DNA of 64,000 nucleotides from Streptomyces sp. ML-6. GTDB taxonomy: Bacteria; Actinomycetota; Actinomycetes; Streptomycetales; Streptomycetaceae. The stretch covers positions 4,430,501 to 4,494,500 of the forward strand of contig NZ_JAOTIK010000001.1 of the NCBI RefSeq assembly GCF_030116705.1. The letters are read 5' to 3'. The position numbers were made by a program, and so were the translations under genes. This document shows, in pieces, positions 1 through 8,888 of this stretch (its first letter is position 1; each line of letters starts with the position of its first letter). The notes beneath the pieces are model-generated. The model was not told where the DNA came from. It saw only the letters and a program-made list of their open reading frames with translations, and did not search any database.

Positions 1-2
1 CC

Positions 3-212
3 CTGATGCCGGGCTGGCTGGGCACCCTCGCCGCCTGGAACCCGATCTCGTCGACGGTCACGGCGGCCCGTGAACTCTTCGGCAACCCGGTGGCGGGCGG
101 CGGGACCTGGGTGGAGGAACACGCCCTGCTGATGGCGGTGGTGTGGCCGCTGGTGCTGACCGCGGTGTTCCTGCCGCTGGCGGTGCGGCGGTTCCAACGA
201 CTGAGCCGCTGA
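3..212 (+). CDS. ABC-2 type transporter permease, C-terminal end (partial)
   Basis: Only the last ~69 codons are inside the window; the gene begins upstream. The visible part has a short conserved loop ([13 protein letters not shown]) and one long hydrophobic segment (about [20 protein letters not shown]) followed by a basic tail ending RRFQRLSR. This is the usual end of DrrB-like ABC-2 permeases, in which the 'NP(I/V)S' element precedes the last transmembrane helix. Such permeases pair with an ATPase for drug or lipid export across the membrane. The ATPase gene is expected upstream, outside the window. The family call is good; the substrate cannot be inferred. Confidence 0.75.
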   Translation: MMPGWLGTLAAWNPISSTVTAARELFGNPVAGGGTWVEEHALLMAVVWPLVLTAVFLPLAVRRFQRLSR

Positions 213-317
213 GCTGAAGAGTTGCCGAGTTGCCGGGCCGTCGTTGTCAGTGGCCCGTGCGAGCATGCGCTCCGTAAGGAAGCACGGGGGCACAGGAACA
301 GCGCTTACGGAGGATCC

Positions 318-725
318 ATGGGCACGTGGGACACCGGCCACTTCGACAACGACACCGCGGCGGACTTCTCCGGGACGGTCGACGACACGCCGGAGAACGA
401 ACGGGAAGCGGTGATCCGCGAGGCCCTGGAGGCGGTGATCGCCCCCTCGGACTACCTGGACAGTGACGACGGGGCGGTCGCGGTCGCGGCGGCGGCGCTG
501 GTCGCCGCCCAGTGCCCGGGAGGCGAACCGGTGACCACCGCGTACGGCCCCGACAAGCCGCTGCCGACCCTGTCGACGGACCTGCGTCCCCTCGCGGTGA
601 AGGCCCTCGACGCGGTGCTGGGCGAGGACTCGGAGCTGCGCGAGCTGTGGGACGAGGGGGGCGACGAGGAATGGGCCGCGGGCATCGCCCGGCTCCGGGA
701 GGTGCTGGTGGCGGCCTCCGGCTGA
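318..725 (+). CDS. DUF4259 domain protein
   Basis: A 135-aa soluble acidic protein opening with MGTWDTGHFDNDTAADF, the diagnostic start of DUF4259 proteins. The domain fills nearly the whole chain (roughly residues 1-130). The ATG at 318 is chosen because a clear Shine-Dalgarno (GGAGG at 309-313) lies just upstream; the frame is open further up, but that extension does not resemble the family. It is a stand-alone gene between the ABC permease and the convergent Uma2 gene. The biochemical function of DUF4259 is unknown, although it is often seen near toxin/immunity or accessory genes. Confidence 0.85.
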   Translation: MGTWDTGHFDNDTAADFSGTVDDTPENEREAVIREALEAVIAPSDYLDSDDGAVAVAAAALVAAQCPGGEPVTTAYGPDKPLPTLSTDLRPLAVKALDAVLGEDSELRELWDEGGDEEWAAGIARLREVLVAASG

Positions 726-765
726 TCAGGCGCCGGGCCGATCGGTCGCGGGGGCGGCCGGTCGA

Positions 766-1377
766 TCAGACGCGGGGGCGGCCGGCCCGGACGAGCTCGT
801 CGACGTCGAGGGTCACCGGGGCGCCGATCGACTCGGGCAGCGTGACCGTCTGCCCGGGGGCGTACACCTGGTGGCTGTCGTAACCGCCGCCGACGGGCTC
901 CGTCAGGACGTGCACCCGGCCGTGCCGGCGGTCGACGATCACGTACACCGGGATCTTGGCCTCGGCGTATGCGACGACCTTGTTGCGCAGGTCGTTGTTG
1001 TAGTTGCTGGAGGTGACCTCCAGCACGAGGCGGAAGACGGCGGGGTCGTAGCAGTTGTTCTCGATCAGGTGCTCGTCGAGATCGGCGTCGACGATCGCCA
1101 GGTCGGGAATGGCGTAGTCCTCGGGGCCGCCGGGGAGCCACAGGCCGATTCCCTGAATGACCTCCGTCTCGCCGTCGTCCAGACCGGCTGCGATGAAGGG
1201 GCGCATGATCTTGGTCAACGCTCGGCCGTGCGGTCCGTCCGGGGGTGGGGCCACGGTGATGACGCCTCCGATGATCTCGACGTGGTAACCCGGGTGCTGC
1301 TCCATGAGCTTGTTGGCCGTTTCGAGCAGCGATTCCGGGTCACCGTCACAGGGGTGCTCGACTGCTGCTGCAGACAT
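766..1377 (-). CDS. Uma2 family endonuclease-like protein (DUF820)
   Basis: A 203-aa protein with the Uma2/DUF820 restriction-endonuclease-like fold. Visible family features are EIIGGVITVAPPPDGPHG near the N-terminus, PDLAIVD in the centre, LVLEVTS and the K-x-x-x-Y-A-x-A-x-I-P-V-Y-V-I-VD segment. The D...E-V-x-x-x...K arrangement corresponds to the PD-(D/E)xK-like active site. These proteins are very common and multi-copy in Streptomyces and their substrates are unknown. The start ATG has an AGGAGG Shine-Dalgarno 7 nt upstream. It is monocistronic; a strong hairpin upstream separates it from serC. Confidence 0.85.
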   Translation of the reverse strand: MSAAAVEHPCDGDPESLLETANKLMEQHPGYHVEIIGGVITVAPPPDGPHGRALTKIMRPFIAAGLDDGETEVIQGIGLWLPGGPEDYAIPDLAIVDADLDEHLIENNCYDPAVFRLVLEVTSSNYNNDLRNKVVAYAEAKIPVYVIVDRRHGRVHVLTEPVGGGYDSHQVYAPGQTVTLPESIGAPVTLDVDELVRAGRPRV

Positions 1378-1474
1378 TGCGGGCCTCCTGAAGGGGTGAT
1401 GTCGAGGTCATCATCGTAGGACGGTCCGCGGTGAATCGCCCGAAAGGCGTTCCGCCACCCGACCGGATGAACGA

Positions 1475-1506
1475 GAAGTGCCCCGCGCTGACGCGCGGGG
1501 CACTTC
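1475..1506 (-). terminator. Intrinsic terminator after serC
   Basis: A perfect 14-bp inverted repeat (GAAGTGCCCCGCGC at 1475-1488 and its complement at 1493-1506) with a TGAC tetraloop. It lies 48 bp past the serC stop codon and before the Uma2 start. There is no long T-tract, as is usual in Streptomyces, so termination is inferred from stem strength and position. Confidence 0.75.
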
Positions 1507-1553
1507 CTCGTACGGGGTGTTGCGTACGGATCCTGCGTACGGGTACTACGCCG

Positions 1554-2724
<1,171 letters not shown>

Positions 2725-2862
2725 GAGATATGTACCCCGGTCCGTGGACAGCTCCGGGGGGCGCCGGGCGGCCCGGTGCGCGGCGCGCCCGGAAGAGCCC
2801 GGCAGCGCCGGTGCACGGCACACCGGCAGTGGTCGGTGCGCGGCGCGCCGGGAGGGGCCCGG

Positions 2863-4071
2863 TCAGCCCAGTCGTACCGGCAGCTCGTGCAGGTCGTTCT
2901 GGGTGACGATCGGCTTGTTCCGCAGCTCGGATGCGGGCACGGCGAGCTCCAGCTCGGGGAACCGCTCGTACAGCGCGGGCAGGGCCACCCCCGCCTCCAG
3001 CCGGGACAGCGCCGCACCCGGGCACACGTGCGGGCCGTGACCGAAGGCGATGTGGCGGTTGGGGGAGCGGGTGACGTCGAACTCACCGGCCGACGGACCG
3101 TGCTGCGTCTCGTCGCGGCCGAGCGCGCCGAAGGAGACGATCAGCGCCTCGCCCTTCGGCAGCACCTTGTCGCCCACCTGGATGTCCTCGGTGGCGAACC
3201 GGATCAGGACGTGCGACGTGGGCGTGTTCCAGCGCAGGGTCTCCTCGATCACGTTCTCCCACGGCACCTCGCCGTTCAGCACTTGCTTGCGCTGCTCGGG
3301 GTGGGTCTGGAGCGCGACGACCGCGTTCACGATCAGGCTGATCGTGGTCTCGTGACCGGCCGCGATGATCAGCTGGAGGGTGTTGACGATCTCCTCGTCG
3401 GTGAGGTGGTCGCCGTCCTCGGAGGCCGCGATCAGGGCGCTGGTGAGGTCGTCGCCCGGGTTCTCCCGCTTGCTGTCGACGATCTTCGTGAAGAGCGTGC
3501 CGAGGTCCGCCAGCACCTGCGGGACCTCCTCCGGCGGCGTCTGCGTCGAGAAGAACTTCTCGAAGAGCTCCTTCAGCCGCGGGTGGTCCGCGCTGTCCAC
3601 ACCCATCAGTTCGCTGATGACGTTCATCGGCAGCGGGTAGGCGAACTCCGCCTTCAGGTCGACCGGCTCGCCCTTCGGCAGCGCGGCCAGCCGGTCCAGG
3701 CTCGCCGTGGTCAGCGCCTCGATGCCGGTGCGCAGCCGTTCCACCCGCTTCACGGTCAGCGCCTGCGCCACCAGGGTGCGCAGCCGGCGGTGGTCCGCGC
3801 CGTCGACCGTGAGCATGGAGCGGCCCGGGTTGGCGAGCCCGATCAGTGGCCAGTCCAGCGGTATCTCGCCGCGCTGCCAGGCGTTCCAGACGTTGATGTC
3901 CTTCACGATCCGGCTGTCGGTGAGCAGCTGCCGTGCCTCGGCGTGGTGGGTGACCGCGTAGCAGTTCACCCCGCCGGGCAGTTCCACCTCGGCGAGCGGA
4001 CCGGCGGCCCGCAGCCGGGCGCTCTCGCCGTCGAGGTCGGTGACGAAGGGGTCGAGGGCGATCCGGGTCAT
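2863..4071 (-). CDS. Cytochrome P450, last gene of the conservon operon (CYP156-like)
   Basis: A 402-aa soluble bacterial P450 monooxygenase. All hallmarks are present: I-helix oxygen-activation motif AGHETT (residues 238-243), K-helix ETLR (277-280) and the heme loop FGHGPHVCPG with ligand Cys350. The ATG overlaps the stop of the preceding P450 (ATGA), so the two are translationally coupled. Paired P450s at the end of conservons are known in Streptomyces, where they are classed as CYP156/CYP157. The family assignment rests on this context and on its pairing with an ExxR-less partner, not on a search. The substrate is unknown; the conservon GTPase module may regulate expression or activity. 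Confidence 0.85.
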   Translation of the reverse strand: MTRIALDPFVTDLDGESARLRAAGPLAEVELPGGVNCYAVTHHAEARQLLTDSRIVKDINVWNAWQRGEIPLDWPLIGLANPGRSMLTVDGADHRRLRTLVAQALTVKRVERLRTGIEALTTASLDRLAALPKGEPVDLKAEFAYPLPMNVISELMGVDSADHPRLKELFEKFFSTQTPPEEVPQVLADLGTLFTKIVDSKRENPGDDLTSALIAASEDGDHLTDEEIVNTLQLIIAAGHETTISLIVNAVVALQTHPEQRKQVLNGEVPWENVIEETLRWNTPTSHVLIRFATEDIQVGDKVLPKGEALIVSFGALGRDETQHGPSAGEFDVTRSPNRHIAFGHGPHVCPGAALSRLEAGVALPALYERFPELELAVPASELRNKPIVTQNDLHELPVRLG

Positions 4072-5366
4072 CTCTGGTCTCCGGTGTCGGTGGCCGCGGT
4101 GGGGCCCGGGGCGGAGGCGGGGCCCAGGGCAGGGGTGGGCGTGAACGTCACCGGCAGGTCGGTCAGCCCCCGCAGCCACGGGGACGGCCGCCGGGTGAGC
4201 TGCTCGGCCGGGACGGCGAGGTCGATGTCCGGGAGCCGGTCGAGCAGGACCTCGATGCCGGTACGGGCGATGACCTCGGCGGTCTCCTGGGCCGGGAACG
4301 GGCAGCGGTGCTCGCCGTGGCCGAAGGAGAGGAAGGCGTTGTTGCCGCCGGTCAGCGCGGAACCGTCGGTGCGGACCTGCGGGTCGGCGTTGGCGGCGGC
4401 GATGCCCAGCAGCAGCAGGTCGCCCGCCTGGATGTGGCGCCCGCCGAGGCGGGTGTCGCGGGAGGCCCAGCGGCCCGCGACGTTCTGCGTCGGGGTGTCC
4501 TCCCACAGCACCTCGTTCATGGCCTCGGCGACGCTGTGCCGGCCGCCCGACAGGGAGGCGGCGAACCGGTCGTCGGTGAGCATGAGCCGCAGCGAGTTGC
4601 CGATCCAGTCGGCGGTCGGCTGGTGGCCCGCGGCCATCATGACCATGAGGTCCTGGGCGACCTCCTCGTCGGTGAAGCCGCCGCGGTCGGCGAGCATCCG
4701 CGAGGTGACGTCGTCGCCGGGCGCGGCGTGCTTGTCGGCCAGCAGCTGCACCATGGACGAGACGAGGTGCTGCTGTCCGGCCAGGGCCCGTTCCCGGCCG
4801 TCGATCATGTCGTTGAGCGAGCCGACGAGCGCGGCGCCGACGGTGTCGCTGAAGCCGTAGAGCTTCGCCAGGACGAGGGCGGGGAGCAGCATCGTGTACT
4901 CGGCGATGATCTCCGTGCCGCCGGTGGAGCAGAACCGGTCGATGAGGCCGTCGGCGAACTCCTCCGCGTACCGCTTGAGGGCGAACGGGTCGACGGCCTC
5001 CAGCGCGTTGCTGATCATCGCGGCGCGTTCGGTGTGCCGGGGGCCGACCGTGTACAGGATCGACGGCTGCTTGCGGCCGATCATCGGCAGCAGCGGCCAG
5101 TCGGCCGGGATGCGGTCCCACTGGTTCCACAGGTCGGAGTCGCGGCTGAACAGCACCGGGTCGGCGGTGACCTGGTGCAGTTCGCGGTAGCCGAGCACCA
5201 GCCAGGCGGGGACGTCGCCGTCGAGCACGACGGGCGCCACCGCACCGTGCTCGAGGCGCATCTCCCGGTACAGCCGGGCCGGTTCGGTCTGGAACCGGGG
5301 GCCGGAGAGCGGCACGCGGCCCTGGGAGAAGGGGCAGCCGGAGACCGGCGCCGGGGACTGGGTCAC
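4068..5366 (-). CDS. cvnE: Cytochrome P450 lacking ExxR (CYP157-like), conservon CvnE
   Basis: A 432-aa P450 with an I-helix AAGHQPT (245-251) and heme loop FGHGEHRCPFP with ligand Cys355. The otherwise near-invariant K-helix ExxR is replaced by EVLW (285-288), so the arginine that anchors the meander is missing. Loss of ExxR with a Trp in this position is described for the Streptomyces CYP157 family, which occurs in conservons. The GTG start overlaps the GTPase stop (GTGA) and the stop overlaps the next P450 start, giving tight coupling on both sides. The N-terminus contains a GCPFSQGR segment and the C-terminus is Ala/Pro rich. It may have an unusual catalytic or structural role. Confidence 0.88.
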   Translation of the reverse strand: MTQSPAPVSGCPFSQGRVPLSGPRFQTEPARLYREMRLEHGAVAPVVLDGDVPAWLVLGYRELHQVTADPVLFSRDSDLWNQWDRIPADWPLLPMIGRKQPSILYTVGPRHTERAAMISNALEAVDPFALKRYAEEFADGLIDRFCSTGGTEIIAEYTMLLPALVLAKLYGFSDTVGAALVGSLNDMIDGRERALAGQQHLVSSMVQLLADKHAAPGDDVTSRMLADRGGFTDEEVAQDLMVMMAAGHQPTADWIGNSLRLMLTDDRFAASLSGGRHSVAEAMNEVLWEDTPTQNVAGRWASRDTRLGGRHIQAGDLLLLGIAAANADPQVRTDGSALTGGNNAFLSFGHGEHRCPFPAQETAEVIARTGIEVLLDRLPDIDLAVPAEQLTRRPSPWLRGLTDLPVTFTPTPALGPASAPGPTAATDTGDQR

Positions 5367-6040
5367 GAGGTGGGCTCCGGGGTCATCGCCGGGGTGATCT
5401 CCGGGCGCGGGGCGGGGTCCGAGGCGGGGTCCGGGGTGCCGGACCGCTCGGCGAGCCTCTTCTGGGAGAGGGTGCGCAGGTACTCGACCAGCGTGATCAG
5501 TACGTACTTGCTGGACGAGCGGTCCCGGGCGTCGCACTCCACCAGGGGCACGTCGGCCGGGAGGTCGAGCGCCTCCCGTATCTGCTGCTCGCTGTGGAGC
5601 GGCCCGCCGAAGTCGTTGCACGCCACGATGAACGGCGTGCCGTGGTGCTCCAGGCGGTCGATGGCGTACCAGGAGTCGGCGAGCCTGCGGGTGTCGACGA
5701 GCACGACGGCGCCGAGGGTGCCGGAGAACAGCCGGTCCCACAGGAACCAGAAGCGCTCCTGGCCGGGTGCGCCGAAGAGGTACAGCACCGAGCGGGCGTC
5801 GAGCGAGATGCGGCCGAAGTCGAAGGCGACGGTCGTGGACGTCTTCGACTGCACGCCGTCGAGGTGGTCGACGGCCTCGCCCGCGCGGGTCATGGTCTCT
5901 TCCGTGTTCAGCGGACGGATCTCGCTGACGGAGCGGACCATGGTGGTCTTGCCGACCCCGAAGCCGCCGACGACGACGATCTTCAGTCCGTTGTCGGCCG
6001 TCGCCTGCAGGGCGGCACGGTCAGAGGTTGCGGAGTCCAA
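5363..6040 (-). CDS. cvnD: Conservon GTP-binding protein CvnD
   Basis: A Ras/MglA-like small GTPase of about 225 aa. The P-loop GGFGVGKTT lies near residues 25-33 and the switch II region reads LFGAPGQERFWFLWD, where GAPGQ replaces the classical DxxG. The base-recognition loop is degenerate (ACNDF). In Streptomyces conservons CvnD forms a membrane-associated, G-protein-like module with CvnA, B and C. The start is taken as TTG at 6040, which overlaps the end of cvnC; an in-frame ATG at 6088 would add a non-conserved extension inside cvnC. The C-terminus is Pro/Ala rich. Confidence 0.88.
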   Translation of the reverse strand: MDSATSDRAALQATADNGLKIVVVGGFGVGKTTMVRSVSEIRPLNTEETMTRAGEAVDHLDGVQSKTSTTVAFDFGRISLDARSVLYLFGAPGQERFWFLWDRLFSGTLGAVVLVDTRRLADSWYAIDRLEHHGTPFIVACNDFGGPLHSEQQIREALDLPADVPLVECDARDRSSSKYVLITLVEYLRTLSQKRLAERSGTPDPASDPAPRPEITPAMTPEPTS

Positions 6041-6392
6041 CGAGCACCTGTTCCAGGATGTCGGGGTCGGGGAGCCGGTCCGCGACACGGGCGGTACGGG
6101 GGTGGCGGGCGCTGATGCGGCCGGTGTCCAGCAGATCGGACAGCATGATCCGGACGATGCCGACGGGCAGGCCGAGGCCCGCCGCGATCTCCACGACCGC
6201 GGTGGGCCGTTGGCACATCCGCAGGATCGTGACGTGCTCCGACTGCATGCCGGGGGTCGGCTCGCACTCGGACACCACCAGCGTCACCAGGTCGAACGCG
6301 TCCGAGTCGGACCGGCTGCGGCCCCCGGTGAGGGTGTACAGCCGGTCCGGGTCGTCGTCCCGGCCGGGCCGGGGACGGGGGCGGGTGGTCAT
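6021..6392 (-). CDS. cvnC: Conservon DUF742 protein CvnC
   Basis: A 123-aa DUF742 protein, the third member of the conservon set. Typical elements are DRLYTLTGGR near residue 17, DLVTLVVS, the 'E(H)..IL.MC..P.AV.EIAA.LGLPVGIVRIMLSDLLDTG' helix-turn-helix-like core, and the terminal LEQVLVGLRNL. The ATG overlaps the cvnB stop (ATGA) and the 3' end overlaps the start of cvnD. CvnC is thought to interact with CvnA and B. No catalytic residues are expected. Confidence 0.9.
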   Translation of the reverse strand: MTTRPRPRPGRDDDPDRLYTLTGGRSRSDSDAFDLVTLVVSECEPTPGMQSEHVTILRMCQRPTAVVEIAAGLGLPVGIVRIMLSDLLDTGRISARHPRTARVADRLPDPDILEQVLVGLRNL

Positions 6393-6814
6393 ACGGCCGC
6401 GGTCGCGTCGACGGCGGGGGAGCGCGGCGGGGCGCTGAGGTGCTCGCCGAGCTGCTCGACGAGTTCGCTCATGTTGTGCCCGATGAGGCCGACGTCGGAG
6501 TCCTCGGAGGCGACGACCGCGAGGTGGGCGCCGTCGCCCGCCTCGACGATGAACAGCACCCCGCCGTAGAACTCGGCCATCGCGGACCGTACGCCGCCGG
6601 TGCCGTCACCGAACTCGACGGACGCGCCGTGCGACAGGCTCTGGATGCCGGCGGAGATCGCGGCCAGCTGGTCGGCCTGGTCGATGGAGAGCTCGGGGGT
6701 GCGGCACAGCTTGAGGCCGTCCCGGGACAGGACGAGGGCGTGACGGGCGCCGGGGGTGCGCTCCAGCAGCCCCTCCAGCAGCCAGTTGAGCTTCTCGTCG
6801 GTGGTCGCGGTCAT
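6389..6814 (-). CDS. cvnB: Conservon roadblock/LC7 protein CvnB
   Basis: A 141-aa roadblock/LC7-domain protein related to MglB-type GTPase regulators. The domain spans about residues 7-120, with LNWLLEGLLERTPGARHALVLSRDGL at the start and the conserved 'DQADQLAAISAGIQSLSHGAS' helix. In MglAB-like pairs the roadblock protein regulates the small GTPase, so CvnB probably acts on CvnD; this is inference from the family. Stop and start codons overlap with both neighbours. Confidence 0.92.
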   Translation of the reverse strand: MTATTDEKLNWLLEGLLERTPGARHALVLSRDGLKLCRTPELSIDQADQLAAISAGIQSLSHGASVEFGDGTGGVRSAMAEFYGGVLFIVEAGDGAHLAVVASEDSDVGLIGHNMSELVEQLGEHLSAPPRSPAVDATAAV

Positions 6815-8427
6815 CGGGTGTTGCCTTCTTCCGGGTGCGGGGAATTGGCCCGAACAGCCTGACGGAAGCTGCTGAAGCGGGCTGCCTGTTCCTTGGGGTC
6901 GGAGGTGCGGGGACGGGGGGTACTCGCCCCGTCCGGGTTGGCGTGGGCGTGGGCGCGGGCCTCGGCGGCGGCGAGGGTGTGGCCGCGGCGGCGCTTGGGC
7001 AGCCCGCTCTCGCCGAACCGGGGGAGGCTGCGGGTGGTCTCGGAGCCGTCCGCGGGGGTGTTCGTGGAGGTGTCCGCAGAGGCGTTCGCGGAGGTGTGCG
7101 CGGAAGCCTCCTCGGATACGGAGGTGGGCGCCGGGGTGCTCGCGGAGGTGTGCGCGGAGGTGTGCGCGGAAGCGTCCTCGGACACGGGGGCGGGTACGGC
7201 GGCGGGCGCGGCGGCCTGGTCCGGGACCCGGGTCGCGGCCGGGGTCGTGGTCGCGGCCGGGGTCGTGGTGGGTACGGGTTCGGCGGCTGCCGGGACCCGC
7301 GCGGGGGCGCGGGTGAGGAGCTCCTGGGGCAGCATCATCAGGGCGCCGGTGCCGCCGCGCGCGGACGGGCGGAACGACACGGTCAGCCCGTGCTTGCGGG
7401 CCAGCCGGCCGACGACGGCGAGGCCGAGCCGGGTGCCGGACAGCCCCGTCAGGTCCTGGACGTCGGCGGACACCGCGCGTTCGGCGCGGCGCAGCTGCAC
7501 CTCGCTCATGACCAGGCCGCTGTCCTCGACGGTCAGCACGATGCCGGCCGGGACCTCCTCGACGTACACGTGGACCTCCGCCGTGGGCGGCGAGAAGTTG
7601 GCGGCGTTGTCGAGGAGCTCGGCGAGCGCGTGCATGACGCCCTCCGCCGCGTGACCGGCGACGGCGACGTCGCTGGTCGAGTGGAGCCGCACCCGCTGGT
7701 AGCCGCTGATCCGGCCCATCGCGCCGCGCAGGATCGACTCCATCACGATCGGCTTCGCCCAGCGCCGCCCGGAGCGGGCGCCGGTCAGCACGGCGATGGA
7801 GTCGGCGAGCCGGCCCGCCTGGGCGGTGCGGTGGTCCAGGTGGAGCAGGTCGCCCAGGACGTCCTCGGCCGCGTGCCGGTGCTCCATCTCGCGCAGGTCG
7901 GCGAGCATGCTGGTGGCCAGGGCCTGCATCCGGCCGGCGGCGTTGGCGCAGGCGGCGAGGGCGGCGGAGCGCTCGGTCTCGCTGCGGGTGGCGCGGGCGG
8001 TGAGCCGCTCGATCTCGGCGGTGAACCGCTGGGTGTCGGCGGCGGCCTGGGCCGCGGCGCGGGCGGTCTCGGCCTCCGCGGCCGACCTGATCCGGGCGGT
8101 CTCGGCCGCGGCGGCGGACTTGATCCGGGCCGTCTCGGCGGTGAACCGCTGCCCCTCGGCCGCGGAGGCGGACACGAGGCGGCTGATCTCGCCGGTGAAC
8201 CGCTGGTTCTCCGAGGCGATACGGGCCCGCAGGCGGTTCGCGGTGCTGCGGGCGTGGACGGCGGTGGCCACGGCGGCGGACAGCACCACGGCGGCGGCGC
8301 CCGCACCCCAGGCCAGCGTGGTCCGCACCGAGTCGGGGGCGGCGACGACCGCCCACAGGCACAGGGCGCCGGTGACGGCCAGCGATATCAGCAGGGCCGC
8401 TGCGGTCGGCCGGGATGAGGGGCTCAA
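6811..8427 (-). CDS. cvnA: Conservon sensor histidine kinase-like protein CvnA
   Basis: A 538-aa membrane sensor and first gene of the conservon. Two transmembrane helices lie at about residues 8-30 and 37-58, followed by a long Ala/Glu/Arg coiled coil (about 65-170) in which the motif RFTAE recurs. Then comes an HATPase_c domain (N-box HALAELLDNAANFSPP, later SGTRLGLAVV). No canonical H-box histidine is obvious, as in other CvnA proteins. The C-terminal ~170 residues are low complexity with repeated AHTSA/SADTS-like units. The start is TTG with an AAGGA Shine-Dalgarno 7-8 nt upstream; this 10-bp SD segment is tandemly duplicated (8428-8450). Confidence 0.88.
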   Translation of the reverse strand: MSPSSRPTAAALLISLAVTGALCLWAVVAAPDSVRTTLAWGAGAAAVVLSAAVATAVHARSTANRLRARIASENQRFTGEISRLVSASAAEGQRFTAETARIKSAAAAETARIRSAAEAETARAAAQAAADTQRFTAEIERLTARATRSETERSAALAACANAAGRMQALATSMLADLREMEHRHAAEDVLGDLLHLDHRTAQAGRLADSIAVLTGARSGRRWAKPIVMESILRGAMGRISGYQRVRLHSTSDVAVAGHAAEGVMHALAELLDNAANFSPPTAEVHVYVEEVPAGIVLTVEDSGLVMSEVQLRRAERAVSADVQDLTGLSGTRLGLAVVGRLARKHGLTVSFRPSARGGTGALMMLPQELLTRAPARVPAAAEPVPTTTPAATTTPAATRVPDQAAAPAAVPAPVSEDASAHTSAHTSASTPAPTSVSEEASAHTSANASADTSTNTPADGSETTRSLPRFGESGLPKRRRGHTLAAAEARAHAHANPDGASTPRPRTSDPKEQAARFSSFRQAVRANSPHPEEGNTR

Positions 8428-8888
8428 TGGGAGTCCTTGGGAGTCCTTGGGGGCGGACGGGTGCGGACGTACGGGCGGGCGGGCGGATGGTCGTGCGGTC
8501 TTGCGGGTCGAGCAGGTGGATCAGGTCGTGCGGTCTTGCAGGTGAAGCGGGTGGAGCGGGTGGAGCGGGTGGAGCAGGTTGAGCGACCGATTATCGATCT
8601 CGGCCGAGATTGACCGAGTCCGACCGAGGTCGATCGGTGTGAACCGCTCGGATCCGGGTGGTTCCGGACGGTTCGTCACAGCAGGAGCAAAAGCGACAAC
8701 TGGAGCTGGTAATTCCAAGGTAAGTCGAGGTCACTATATGAGAATTGGCGCTCTCTTTGGGAAGCGCTTGTGGTGTTTTCTGTTGCGTATGTGATCAGGC
8801 GTCCGACGTATTCCGACGTAGCGGCGTATTCACGGGAAACACGCCGCCCGGAGCGGCCGGACGGTCCGGGCGGCGGCATCCTGGGGCC
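8428..8888. promoter_or_regulatory. Divergent intergenic region: 9-bp repeats and 14-bp palindrome
   Basis: A non-coding 461-bp stretch between cvnA (minus) and the dehydrogenase (plus). It holds five 9-bp tandem units (GCGGGTGGA and variants, 8538-8582), a perfect 14-bp palindrome ATCTCGGCCGAGAT (8597-8610) and several GACCGA boxes just beyond it (8585-8640). The middle (about 8690-8820) is noticeably AT-richer than its surroundings. Promoters for both divergent genes must lie here, but none is clear enough to place. The palindrome and GACCGA cluster are candidate operators. Confidence 0.5.

Noticed and set aside
2776..6569. Long open frames on the plus strand opposite serC and the conservon (up to 750 codons)
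   Set aside because: They are antisense shadows of high-GC genes, full of Arg/Gly/Val/Ala low-complexity sequence and without domains. The minus-strand genes have clear family motifs.
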